Shown here one piece after another: positions 20,569 to 28,308 of a stretch of DNA of 56,440 bases. The position numbers were made by a program, and so were the translations under genes. The first letter of the stretch is position 1; every line of letters begins with the position of its first letter. Below the pieces are notes generated by a model. The model was not told the DNA's origin. It saw only the letters and a program-made list of their open reading frames with translations, and ran no database searches. The DNA comes from a virus. Location of the stretch: IMG/VR virus record IMGVR_UViG_3300038701_000314, positions 1 through 56,440 of that record; one strand, written 5' to 3'.

Positions 20569-20847
20569 ATGATGAGTGCACCACAGAACGAAAAAGAACA
20601 TTGGCATCTGTCAAAAAGCTTTAACATTACCCAAGTACTAGCCATCATAGCGCAAACAATCGCTCTTATCTGGTTTGTCCTAGACATTCGTAACGATGTT
20701 GACAACAGCATGGTCATGGACTCAGTACAAAACGAACGTATTCTATCCCTAGAAATAACAGCCCAAGGACAAGAAGTCATGTTGGGTCGGATCGACGAGA
20801 ATCTAAAGGCTATCAGAGATGCAATCGAACGACTCGACCGAAGGTAA
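20569..20847 (+). CDS. Single-pass membrane protein, possible holin
   Basis: A 92-residue protein (two adjacent ATGs; the first is given). A short polar N-terminus, one transmembrane helix at residues about 21-40 (ITQVLAIIAQTIALIWFVLD) and a charged C-terminal coiled coil (LGRIDENLKAIRDAIERLDR). Encoded directly after the endolysin, overlapping the next gene by 29 bases. This shape fits phage holins/antiholins of one transmembrane segment with a coiled-coil tail. It could also be an inner-membrane spanin part. Confidence 0.65.
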   Translation: MMSAPQNEKEHWHLSKSFNITQVLAIIAQTIALIWFVLDIRNDVDNSMVMDSVQNERILSLEITAQGQEVMLGRIDENLKAIRDAIERLDRR

Positions 20848-21205
20848 CCAAAAGAAAAAGACTTGGGGCAGAGAAGTAGCTTTTCTTATCCTAGTTTGGT
20901 TCTTCTACATAGTGGAGACTAAGGACGTTGAATACACTAAAATTCTCAGCCTTCCGGTCTTTACGTTTGTATTCGCTGCTTATGGTCTTAAGCGTGTTAC
21001 TACTGATACCGAGTTGTTCCAGCGGGCCTCTTTCACTACTGACGGGAGGGGGTCCGAACGTAGCAGCCAATACTCAGTTAGGAAAGACGAACACCCAGAC
21101 GATAGGCAGTTCTACACAGCAGAGTTTCGCCCCCAATCAAATAACAGTTACAACTCCCGAGATATCCGTAAGACCCCAGACACGACCTACGGTACAGACA
21201 CCTAA
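20819..21205 (+). CDS. Two-pass membrane protein, possible holin
   Basis: A 128-residue protein. After a polar start (MQSNDSTEGNQKKKTWGREV) come two hydrophobic segments (residues about 19-33, AFLILVWFFYIV, and 42-56, ILSLPVFTFVFAAYG), then a long hydrophilic tail with many Arg, Ser and Asp. It begins inside the previous gene, and its second half overlaps the u-spanin candidate in another frame. Two helices joined by a short loop resemble class II holins, though the long tail is unusual and may exist because of the overlapping gene. Confidence 0.6.
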   Translation: MQSNDSTEGNQKKKTWGREVAFLILVWFFYIVETKDVEYTKILSLPVFTFVFAAYGLKRVTTDTELFQRASFTTDGRGSERSSQYSVRKDEHPDDRQFYTAEFRPQSNNSYNSRDIRKTPDTTYGTDT

Positions 21206-21347
21206 AGTAGAACAAGTCCAGAATCAGACAAACAACGAACTACCCGGTTGGGTCTGGATTGGACTACTGGTTCTGTTCGTAGTAGGTTGGGTCACAGATA
21301 CACCAAATACAATGTTGAGAAATTTGAGGAGTAAGAACAATTCCTAG
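20928..21347 (+). CDS. Candidate u-spanin: lipoprotein with C-terminal TM
   Basis: A 139-residue frame beginning at a TTG. A hydrophobic signal (SLLMVLSVLLLIPSC) contains a lipobox ending at Cys30, a Gly/Ser/Thr/Gln-rich stretch follows, and near the C-terminus is a transmembrane helix (WVWIGLLVLFVVGWV). An outer-membrane lipid anchor plus an inner-membrane helix in one chain is the hallmark of unimolecular spanins (T1 gp11), which fuse the two membranes at lysis. It overlaps the previous gene by 278 bases. The exact start is uncertain; ATG at 20982 would shorten the signal. Confidence 0.68.
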   Translation: MNTLKFSAFRSLRLYSLLMVLSVLLLIPSCSSGPLSLLTGGGPNVAANTQLGKTNTQTIGSSTQQSFAPNQITVTTPEISVRPQTRPTVQTPKVEQVQNQTNNELPGWVWIGLLVLFVVGWVTDTPNTMLRNLRSKNNS

Positions 21348-21609
21348 TTCCCCTAACTACAAACGCAAGTACAAAAAAGAATACGCTACGGCCAAAAAGC
21401 GTGGGGAAGTATCCGCAGGCTCTAATGGTGATAACGCCAAACGTAAGGCTGCTCGCCGTAAGCTAGAAAAAGCTGGGGTAAAGGTCAAAGGTAAGGACGT
21501 TGCGCATAAAAATGATAATCCGAAGGACAACTCCCGCAAGAACCTGACTACTCAGTCCAAGAAAACCAATCGTTCATTCCCTAGGAACTCAAAGGCAGGA
21601 AAGAAATAA
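21340..21609 (+). CDS. HNH-like small basic protein with probable AUU start
   Basis: An 89-residue basic protein beginning IPSSPNYKRKYKKEYATAKK. Its C-terminal half, GKDVAHKNDNPKDNSRKNL then KKTNRSFPR, has the His-Asn-Asn/Arg order of phage HNH-type nucleases, and HNH proteins often lie near terminase genes. A TGA two codons upstream of the frame rules out a longer N-terminus. The only candidate start with correct spacing from GAGGAG is ATT at 21340, an unusual codon known from infC. It overlaps the end of the spanin gene. Nuclease activity is inferred from pattern only. Confidence 0.7.
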   Translation: MPSSPNYKRKYKKEYATAKKRGEVSAGSNGDNAKRKAARRKLEKAGVKVKGKDVAHKNDNPKDNSRKNLTTQSKKTNRSFPRNSKAGKK

Positions 21610-21610
21610 A

Positions 21611-21916
21611 ATGGCTACAGGACAAAGCAAAAAGCGGGACAAGAAGTCCTATCACAAAAAGACTACATCTCCCAAGATGCCCAAAGACTCCGAGGAAAAG
21701 GCCAAAGGTGGTCCTTCAGGGTTCCGTCCGGGGCAAGGCGGGAAGTGGTCAGCCAAGGTAGGTCAGCGGGATGTCCGTCGTATTACCGAGGGTGGTAGAG
21801 AAAAGATTCGTACTCGCTCAGACAACTACAACTCAGGTTCTGAAGCTGGTTCCCCCAAGATTTCAAAGCAACGAGCAGCAGATACCAAAGGTATTACTAA
21901 AATCGGTAAGTATTAA
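21611..21916 (+). CDS. Basic hypothetical protein, 101 aa
   Basis: A Lys/Gly/Ser-rich protein (MATGQSKKRDKKSYHKKTTS at the start), low in hydrophobic residues and probably disordered. GGAAAGAAATAAA precedes ATG. Together with 21916-22227 it forms a pair of very basic small proteins upstream of the virion genes; DNA binding or packaging help is possible, but no domain supports it. Confidence 0.65.
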   Translation: MATGQSKKRDKKSYHKKTTSPKMPKDSEEKAKGGPSGFRPGQGGKWSAKVGQRDVRRITEGGREKIRTRSDNYNSGSEAGSPKISKQRAADTKGITKIGKY

Positions 21917-22227
21917 TGCCGGAAAAAAGTAAAAAAGACCCTCGGTTAGCTCGTGCTGGTGTCTCAGGGTACAACAAACCTAAGCGTACACCTGACCACC
22001 CTAAGAAGTCTCATGTCGTCGTAGCTAAAGAAGGTGACAAAGTAAAGACTATCCGTTTTGGTGAGCAAGGCGCTAAAACAGCAGGTAAACCTAAAGCTGG
22101 TGAGTCTGACAAAATGAAAAAGAAAAGGGCTTCCTTTAAGGCTCGCCACGGTAAGAATATTTCTAAAGGTAAGATGTCAGCGGCTTACTGGGCTGATAAG
22201 GCGAAGTGGATGTACCCGTGGAAATGA
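21916..22227 (+). CDS. Basic hypothetical phage protein, 103 aa
   Basis: Starts MPEKSKKDPRLARAGVSGYN. The second half, IRFGEQGAKTAGKPKAGESD then RASFKARHGKNISKGKMSAA, resembles a conserved small protein seen next to terminase or portal genes in several marine phages, with a fixed R-x-S-F-K-A-R-H box. TAATG overlap with the previous gene, ATGA overlap with the next. Function not established. Confidence 0.68.
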   Translation: MPEKSKKDPRLARAGVSGYNKPKRTPDHPKKSHVVVAKEGDKVKTIRFGEQGAKTAGKPKAGESDKMKKKRASFKARHGKNISKGKMSAAYWADKAKWMYPWK

Positions 22228-22565
22228 AAGCCAAGACCCCTATTATTTCCTGCACTGTAGACGACCAGATGGAAACTCTATACACTTGCCCCCCTAACTG
22301 TCGGGCTAAGGTAACTCTTATCTTTGTTGAGAATGCCAACGGAACTGTAACTGCTCAGGTAGAAATCTACAAAGCTGACGTAGACACGCACTTCATTATA
22401 CTCAAGGCTAAAACAATCACAGAAACTGAGTACATCTACTTCAACGAGTCTTACATCATGTTGGAACCGGGGGACAAGATCAAGATTACACCTGACGGTA
22501 CTGACCCTGTAGTAAACGCTTTCTGCACAGTAGAAGAACAATTCATCGCTAACCAAGGACTTTAA
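22224..22565 (+). CDS. Probable virion-associated protein, 113 aa
   Basis: Start set at 22224 (MKAKTPIISCTVDDQMETLY), which overlaps the previous stop as ATGA; an ATG six codons earlier lies in the previous gene. All-beta in character (AKVTLIFVENANGTVTAQVE, then KIKITPDGTDPV), consistent with a small head or tail surface protein. It precedes another beta protein and the tailspike. Confidence 0.6.
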   Translation: MKAKTPIISCTVDDQMETLYTCPPNCRAKVTLIFVENANGTVTAQVEIYKADVDTHFIILKAKTITETEYIYFNESYIMLEPGDKIKITPDGTDPVVNAFCTVEEQFIANQGL

Positions 22566-22568
22566 CAA

Positions 22569-22913
22569 ATGGCACTAAGTTTCACTTCTACTATCCCTGT
22601 AAGTGGGGTCGCTCTTTACACTTACGACAATCTAGACACGGCAGATACTTCTCCTACCGTTATTAATCCCGGTGGTACGGAGCCTATAGCAGGTTCAATG
22701 CAAGTTATTGGTACTTTTGGCGGGGGCACAGTCAAACTTCAAGGCTCTAACAACGGAGCTAATTGGGTTGACCTAAAGGATAGTTACGGCACAGCTATTG
22801 GCCTTACCTCTGCTGGTGGGGTAGAGTTTTCTACTTCTTTCCTCTACCTTCGCCCTTTGGTTACAGGCGGAAGCAGTGATGACGTAGATGTCTTTATCGT
22901 AACACGAGGGTAA
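22569..22913 (+). CDS. Probable virion surface protein, 114 aa
   Basis: A beta-rich, Gly/Ser/Thr-rich protein: GSMQVIGTFGGGTVKLQGSN then NWVDLKDSYG. The motif of GGGTVKLQGSNNGxNW is common in small phage decoration or tail proteins of jelly-roll type. It lies just before the tailspike, from which it is separated by four bases. Confidence 0.62.
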   Translation: MALSFTSTIPVSGVALYTYDNLDTADTSPTVINPGGTEPIAGSMQVIGTFGGGTVKLQGSNNGANWVDLKDSYGTAIGLTSAGGVEFSTSFLYLRPLVTGGSSDDVDVFIVTRG

Positions 22914-22917
22914 GCTA

Positions 22918-25314
22918 GTGAAAACCTCTCTTAAGGTATCCTCTGCTTTAAAGTCAAGGAGAGCTTCAGATAGCGTACCTGCACCTTCCGCGTCTAATGC
23001 TTTAACCGACCAGACCTACGACTACGGCAGCGGTAACCAGACATACGATGTCTCTGGTGATTTTTCTAATGCAACGGATGGTACTTGGTCTGTATCAGGT
23101 GCGGGTGCAACAATTAGTACCAGCGGTGTTGTAACTATTCCTACTTCTTCCTTCAGGAACAGTGTCACAATTACAGCTACGTATACTAACGACTCAGGCA
23201 CAGCTAATAGTGCTTTCTCTGTTGATGTAGGTAAGGTAGTCTCGACTGATGCTGAGTTCCATGACGCATTCTTTGAGGATAGCGCCCTAGATGGTGGTAT
23301 CTTAATCCTAGACGATGCGTCTTTTACTACCCTACTCGTACCTGACCTTGAGTTTGTTACTGAGACCGTTGTAAAGATTACTTCAGGTGCGTCTATCACC
23401 ACGCTCTACAACACCACAGGTGCCAACGTGCAAACCGCTGGCCTCGTGTCTCTGGCTGGCACAGTGGTGACGCTCTCTGGCACGGACCTCGCAACGGATA
23501 CCGCACCGGGCGAAATCACGGCCTTCGGTGGGGACGATGTGATTGTTCAGAACGCTGCGGCGACGGTCAGCACGGATTATATCATCGCCTTCTATGTCTC
23601 GGCCAACCCGAACAATCGCGGCGTGTTTGTCACGAACGTGGGCGGCTTTCCAAACCAATTCGGCATCGACGCATCACCGGGCTTTCACACCGTGTCCGTC
23701 ACGGCGGAAGACACGGCGGTCAATGACGTGCTGCGGGCCGGGGCCGGTTCACCAGACAACACCGGGCTTGTCGTGCCCTTCGCCAGCTTGAGAGCAATCG
23801 TCAGCACTCCCGCGACCCACTACGTTTCCACCACGGGGACGGACAGTGGTGTGAGCAGCCTTGCATCTCCATATGCAACGCCCTCATATGCCTTGGCGCA
23901 GGCAGTCGCGGGTGACACTATCATCATGCGCCCCGGTGTTTATGCCCCGTTCTCGATTACCAAGAGCGGGTCAGCCGGTTCCCCTATCACCTTCACGACG
24001 CTACCGGGTGAGGAGCGGCAGGCCATCATTCGCGGCGATCTGGCAGACCATACCTGCTACAACGGCAATTTCCCGACCTACAACGCTGGTACAGACCCGT
24101 TCTTGGAGAACGGTACGGCGATTACCGAAGACACGTCAAAGCGTGACGGTATCGTCATCGACAGCCAAGACTACATCGACATCAAGAACCTGAAGATTGA
24201 GCAGGTTTACCGCAACCCCGTCTTTGTAAGGGGCACGAACGGCGAGCGCCACGGCAATATCAACATCACCGGCAATCACATCGAATACTGCGGTGATGCG
24301 GGGATCTTCGTCGGCGGCAAGGCGCGGTTCAATGACTTGATTGCGTCCAGCCTGACCGGGGCCGGAGACCAGCCAATCCACACCGTCCACATCTGGGAAA
24401 ACGCCGTCACGAAAACCAACGTGGCGACGGACTTCAACGGCACGGATGACCTCGGGCGGCGCGGCGGTGCAAATGAATGCGTCACGGTCGGCAACGGGGT
24501 TGAGGGCTGCATTGTCGAGTTGAACGACATTTACGATTCCAACCAGTATGGCGTGGACTTCAAGTCTGGCGTTCGGGACAGCCGGATAAACGACAACCGC
24601 GTTTGGGGCATGGAAAAATATGTTCTCTACCTCGACGCTGGCGAACGCTTCATCACCAACGTGGATATCTACAACAACATTTGCTGGGACAGCCAGACCG
24701 GCATCACGACTTCGCGCGAGGAAGATAACGACGATGACGCGGGCATCGCCCTGACCGATATCAACATCTACAACAACATTCTTTTCGATATCAACGGGAT
24801 TGGCTTGTTTGCGTACAAACACCCGAAGGACAATCAGGACACCGGGTCCATCGTCAACAACGTGTGGGCGTTCAACACGGTTTATAACGCCGCTCGGACG
24901 TTCCAGTTTGGCAGTACCTATTTCAATGACGTGAGCCTGAGCAGCTATACCGGGTTTTCCAGCGCGACCCTGAGCGGAAACCAGTTCGTCGGGAACATCA
25001 TCCATTCCGACAAGGCCATCCGCATCAATGACGGTTGGACGGCTGACAACGACGCGCAATTCCTCGTGGATGACAACCTGAACTTCTCAGCCGGAACGCC
25101 GACCGATCCGAAGTTCGTGGACCCGGACGTGACCGTGGTTATCGGTTCCGGGCATCGCCCGACCATCACGCTTCCTGATTTCTCACTGCAATCGGACAGT
25201 CCGGCCCTTGGTACTGTTGCGTCTACTTACACAGGTTCTCCGCTGAATGAAGATAGGGAAGGAACCACACGAGGTGACCCAGCGGACGCGGGTGCTTTGG
25301 AATATGTGGGTTAA
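22918..25314 (+). CDS. Tailspike-like protein with right-handed beta-helix
   Basis: A 798-residue protein starting at GTG. Residues about 25-105 form an Ig-like/repeat region (VTITATYTNDSGTANSAFSV). Residues 110-290 are beta-rich linkers. From about 300, HYVSTTGTDSGVSSLASPY then DTIIMRPGVYAPFSI marks the start of a pectate-lyase-type right-handed beta-helix, with many N-x-I-x-x-N turns to about 740. Such proteins bind or cleave host surface polysaccharide. Bases about 23395-25205 are much richer in GC than the rest (a sampled line has 38 of 60 G/C, against 27 of 60 in a nearby structural gene), while both ends match the phage. The core was therefore probably acquired. Catalytic acids cannot be assigned by eye. 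Confidence 0.82.
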   Translation: MKTSLKVSSALKSRRASDSVPAPSASNALTDQTYDYGSGNQTYDVSGDFSNATDGTWSVSGAGATISTSGVVTIPTSSFRNSVTITATYTNDSGTANSAFSVDVGKVVSTDAEFHDAFFEDSALDGGILILDDASFTTLLVPDLEFVTETVVKITSGASITTLYNTTGANVQTAGLVSLAGTVVTLSGTDLATDTAPGEITAFGGDDVIVQNAAATVSTDYIIAFYVSANPNNRGVFVTNVGGFPNQFGIDASPGFHTVSVTAEDTAVNDVLRAGAGSPDNTGLVVPFASLRAIVSTPATHYVSTTGTDSGVSSLASPYATPSYALAQAVAGDTIIMRPGVYAPFSITKSGSAGSPITFTTLPGEERQAIIRGDLADHTCYNGNFPTYNAGTDPFLENGTAITEDTSKRDGIVIDSQDYIDIKNLKIEQVYRNPVFVRGTNGERHGNINITGNHIEYCGDAGIFVGGKARFNDLIASSLTGAGDQPIHTVHIWENAVTKTNVATDFNGTDDLGRRGGANECVTVGNGVEGCIVELNDIYDSNQYGVDFKSGVRDSRINDNRVWGMEKYVLYLDAGERFITNVDIYNNICWDSQTGITTSREEDNDDDAGIALTDINIYNNILFDINGIGLFAYKHPKDNQDTGSIVNNVWAFNTVYNAARTFQFGSTYFNDVSLSSYTGFSSATLSGNQFVGNIIHSDKAIRINDGWTADNDAQFLVDDNLNFSAGTPTDPKFVDPDVTVVIGSGHRPTITLPDFSLQSDSPALGTVASTYTGSPLNEDREGTTRGDPADAGALEYVG
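23395..25205 (+). other. GC-rich foreign segment in the tailspike
   Basis: Codon choice changes from A/T-ending (GTA, TCT, ACT) to G/C-ending (GTC, GCG, ACG, GGC) around 23395 and back around 25205, within one open frame. Both borders are in frame and the flanks look native. Confidence 0.75.
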
Positions 25315-25331
25315 TTAAAAGGATTTAACTA

Positions 25332-26030
25332 ATGATTTCAGACTCTAAACGTAAACAACTTGAAGCTGCTGGTTACAAAGTAGGTAAGAGTGGTAAGACA
25401 GTTCAGACTAAAGAAGGTGGCACTGTCGCAGGTATCAACTCTAATGGTAATCTCTTCGGTTCAGGTAAAGCTCTAGACATCCTTAAAGGTGAAGCTAAAC
25501 CTACTAAAACTAAAGAACAACCTAAAAGCAAATCAACGAGTAAACCTAAAGCTTCTGCTGCTCCTAAAGAGTCTAAACGCCCTATGCGTCGTACAGGTAA
25601 GATGAGTGATGACGCTAAAGCTGCTCGTACTGCCGATACTACACCTAAGAAGACTACTACAACTACCTCAGGACCGTCTACTCGTCAAAGCAATAAACCT
25701 ACAAAGTCCAAAGGAACAAGTGAAGGTACAACTCTCCTTCGTAGTCCTTCCAAGAATGTAACCTACCCTGAGTGGGACTCCATGTCTAGGTCTGAACGTC
25801 GTGCTGCTGGACTGCCTGAGACTATTCTAGGGTGGCAGAATCAAAACTGGGTAAGTGGTTTCAAGAAGTGGAAAGAACGTATTGGTGGTGGTGGAGAACC
25901 ATCTGAGGGTTCCAGTTCCCGTAAGAATACCCGTGGAATGGCTAAAGGCGGTATGGTACGTAAAGGTAACACAGACTACAAGAACAAAGGTATGTTCTAC
26001 AAATCAGAATCCCCGAGAGGTTATAAGTAA
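25332..26030 (+). CDS. Lys/Ser-rich structural-type protein, 232 aa
   Basis: Residues 1-50 (GYKVGKSGKTVQTKEGGTVA onward) form a short folded part; residues 55-135 are a disordered Lys/Thr/Ser-rich stretch. The end contains GMAKGGMVRKGNTDYKNKG. The AKGGMV piece matches GG-(L/M)-V peptides in 30579-32063 and 40493-42760. Lies just before the small terminase gene, joined by TAATG. Possibly a minor virion or packaging protein. Confidence 0.62.
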   Translation: MISDSKRKQLEAAGYKVGKSGKTVQTKEGGTVAGINSNGNLFGSGKALDILKGEAKPTKTKEQPKSKSTSKPKASAAPKESKRPMRRTGKMSDDAKAARTADTTPKKTTTTTSGPSTRQSNKPTKSKGTSEGTTLLRSPSKNVTYPEWDSMSRSERRAAGLPETILGWQNQNWVSGFKKWKERIGGGGEPSEGSSSRKNTRGMAKGGMVRKGNTDYKNKGMFYKSESPRGYK

Positions 26031-26404
26031 TGGTTGATCGTCCTCTAAATGAAAGAGAACAGAAGTTTCTTGAAGTGCTCTTTGAGGAAGCAGAGGGCGA
26101 TTACACTAAAGCCAAGAAGCTTGCTGGCTACAGCCCTAACTACCCGACTAAAGAGATTACAGATCGTCTCGCAGATGAAATCTTTGAACTAACCAAGAAG
26201 TATATCAACTCTCTAGGTGTCAAAGCTGTCTGGTCCATGAAATCAGTAATGGAAAATCCTACTCAACTAGGTAACAGGGACCTCATGACTGCCGCCAAGG
26301 ATATCCTCGACAGGGCTAACCTCAAAGCTTCCGAGAAGATCGAGATTAAGTCTGAAAGTCCTTTGTTTATTTTGCCTGAGAAGAAGTCTAACGACGATGA
26401 TTAA
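26030..26404 (+). CDS. terS: Terminase small subunit
   Basis: A 124-residue protein with the usual phage TerS layout. LNEREQKFLEVLFEEAEGDY then KAKKLAGYS is an N-terminal helix-turn-helix; a helical middle ends in AAKDILDRANLKASEKIEI; a short tail LFILPEKK follows. TerS binds the packaging site on concatemeric DNA and presents it to the large subunit. It lies two genes before the large subunit. Confidence 0.8.
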   Translation: MVDRPLNEREQKFLEVLFEEAEGDYTKAKKLAGYSPNYPTKEITDRLADEIFELTKKYINSLGVKAVWSMKSVMENPTQLGNRDLMTAAKDILDRANLKASEKIEIKSESPLFILPEKKSNDDD

Positions 26405-26834
26405 AAAGAAACCACAGTTTAGGCTTCCTCCTCCTGAAGACACAGGTGACGAGTATGTCTGGGTTCCTCTGGTACGAGTAGGTAGGTGGGTTCCTTGGGG
26501 TTACGAACAAGACCCTGATGACCCTGATATCCTAATCCCTATTCCTGAGCAACTGGAACTCTTGGAGCAAGCTAAACAACACCTCAAACAGTACTCCCTA
26601 AGAGATGTAGCTGTTTGGCTCAGTGAACAAAGTGGTCGGTCTATCTCTCACGTAGGCTTGATGAAAAGGATAAAACTTGAGTACAAACGAAAGCAAGAAG
26701 GAGCTAACCAAAGATACCTTGCCCAAAGGTACAAAGAAGCCCTTGCCAAAGCCGAAGCGATTGAAAAAAACTTCACAGGCCAACGTATCCTCGTTGAAGA
26801 AACAGACGACTCCAGCGAAAGCCAAGGAACCTGA
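26397..26834 (+). CDS. Helix-turn-helix protein next to terminase, 145 aa
   Basis: Residues 1-45 are Pro/Trp-rich (FRLPPPEDTGDEYVWVPLVR). Residues 60-95 carry a resolvase-like helix-turn-helix, YSLRDVAVWLSEQSGRSISH. The remainder is a charged helix. Its start overlaps TerS by 8 bases and its end overlaps the terminase large gene by 158 bases in another frame. It may be a second DNA-recognition protein for packaging. An alternative is a regulator; the context favours packaging. Confidence 0.68.
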   Translation: MIKKKPQFRLPPPEDTGDEYVWVPLVRVGRWVPWGYEQDPDDPDILIPIPEQLELLEQAKQHLKQYSLRDVAVWLSEQSGRSISHVGLMKRIKLEYKRKQEGANQRYLAQRYKEALAKAEAIEKNFTGQRILVEETDDSSESQGT

Positions 26835-28290
26835 GTTAGACGTAGAAGTAGTACAAGAAAAACTCCAAGAAGTAGCTCGTGAACGTAAGATTATCTTTGA
26901 ACCTAACCCCGGCCCACAGACTGACTTCCTAGCTGCCTCAGAGCAAGAAGTACTTTACGGTGGATCCGCTGGAGGTGGAAAATCCTTTGCGATGGTAGCT
27001 GATCCAGTTCGTTATGCTACCAACCCTAACTCAAATAAACTACTCCTCCGCCGTAGTACAGAAGAACTTAGAGAACTTATTTCTGTCTCTAAACAACTTT
27101 ACCCTCAAGCTATACCCGGTTCTAAGTTCCTAGAGAGAGACAAGACTTGGGTGTTTCCTTCAGGTGCTCAACTTTGGATGTCCTATCTCGATAGAGACGA
27201 TGACGTTATGAGGTACCAAGGACAAGCTTACAACTGGATTGGTTTTGACGAACTTACCCAATGGCCTACTCCTTACGCTTGGGACTACATGAGGTCTCGT
27301 CTACGTACTTCCAAGAACTCAGGACTACCTCTTTGCCAACGAGCTACAACTAACCCCGGTGGCCCCGGTCACTTCTGGGTTAAAAAGATGTTCATTGACC
27401 CTTCTCCTGCCGGTAAGTCCTTCTGGGCTTTAGACGAAAACGGTAAGGAAATGGTCTGGTCAGAGAAGTCCAAGTTTGCTCAAGCTAATGACCTAGTAGG
27501 CAAACCTATGTTGAAGCGCAGGTTTATTCCCGCTAACCTGATGGACAATCCGTACCTTGCTGAAGATGGTATGTACGAAGCTAACCTTTTGTCTCTCCCT
27601 GAGGACCAACGTAGGAAGCTCCTAGAGGGTGACTGGTCTGTAAGTGAAGGTGCAGCATTTACTGAGTTCAACCCGAGTATCCACGTAATTGAACCTTTCG
27701 ACATCCCTGACAACTGGCCTAAATTCAGAGCTTGTGACTACGGATACGGTTCTTACACTGGTGTCGTCTGGTTTGCAGTACACCCTTCCGGTCAGTTGAT
27801 TGTCTATCGTGAGATGTATGTCTCTAAGGTTACAGCCAGCGACCTAGCTGATATGATCCTAGAAGCTGAATCAGGTGAAAAGATCAGGTATGGTGTCTTG
27901 GACTCCTCTCTGTGGCATCAACGTGGGGATACAGGCCCTAGTCTTGCTGAAGTAATGATTATGAAAGGTTGCCGTTGGCGTCCCTCAGATCGTTCTCGTG
28001 GTTCTCGTGTTGCAGGTAAGAACGAAATCCATAGGCGTCTACAGGTTGACGAGTTTACAGAAGAACCGGGTCTTGTTTTCTTCAATACTTGTAGGAACAT
28101 TATCTCTCAGTTGCCTTCTCTACCCCTAGACAAAAACAATCCAGAAGATGTAGATACTAAAGCTGAAGACCACTTGTACGATGCTCTCCGATATGGAACG
28201 ATGACGAGACCTAAGACTAATCTATTCGATTTGGATACGTCAAACTTACGAACTGGTTTTCAAGCTTCGGATGGTATCTTCGGTTACTGA
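26677..28290 (+). CDS. terL: Terminase large subunit
   Basis: A 537-residue packaging motor. Walker A is GGSAGGGKS near residue 98, Walker B lies around YNWIGFDELTQWP near 185, and the nuclease domain starts at ACDYGYGSYTGVVWF near 351 and ends with a conserved EDHLYDALRYG near 498. The enzyme cuts concatemers and pumps DNA into the prohead. The frame starts at TTG 26677 with AAAAGGATAAAAC upstream. That gives about 70 Lys-rich extra residues before the ATPase core, encoded where the previous gene still runs. No ATG occurs before the core, so a TTG start is required. Confidence 0.93.
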   Translation: MSTNESKKELTKDTLPKGTKKPLPKPKRLKKTSQANVSSLKKQTTPAKAKEPELDVEVVQEKLQEVARERKIIFEPNPGPQTDFLAASEQEVLYGGSAGGGKSFAMVADPVRYATNPNSNKLLLRRSTEELRELISVSKQLYPQAIPGSKFLERDKTWVFPSGAQLWMSYLDRDDDVMRYQGQAYNWIGFDELTQWPTPYAWDYMRSRLRTSKNSGLPLCQRATTNPGGPGHFWVKKMFIDPSPAGKSFWALDENGKEMVWSEKSKFAQANDLVGKPMLKRRFIPANLMDNPYLAEDGMYEANLLSLPEDQRRKLLEGDWSVSEGAAFTEFNPSIHVIEPFDIPDNWPKFRACDYGYGSYTGVVWFAVHPSGQLIVYREMYVSKVTASDLADMILEAESGEKIRYGVLDSSLWHQRGDTGPSLAEVMIMKGCRWRPSDRSRGSRVAGKNEIHRRLQVDEFTEEPGLVFFNTCRNIISQLPSLPLDKNNPEDVDTKAEDHLYDALRYGTMTRPKTNLFDLDTSNLRTGFQASDGIFGY

Positions 28291-28308
28291 AGGTTTTAAG
28301 GATAAATA

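Noticed and set aside
24136-25059. 307-residue minus-strand frame inside the tailspike
   Set aside because: Long open antisense frames are expected in the GC-rich segment; the sequence (many Val, Asp, Ala repeats) looks like a shadow of the beta-helix codons.
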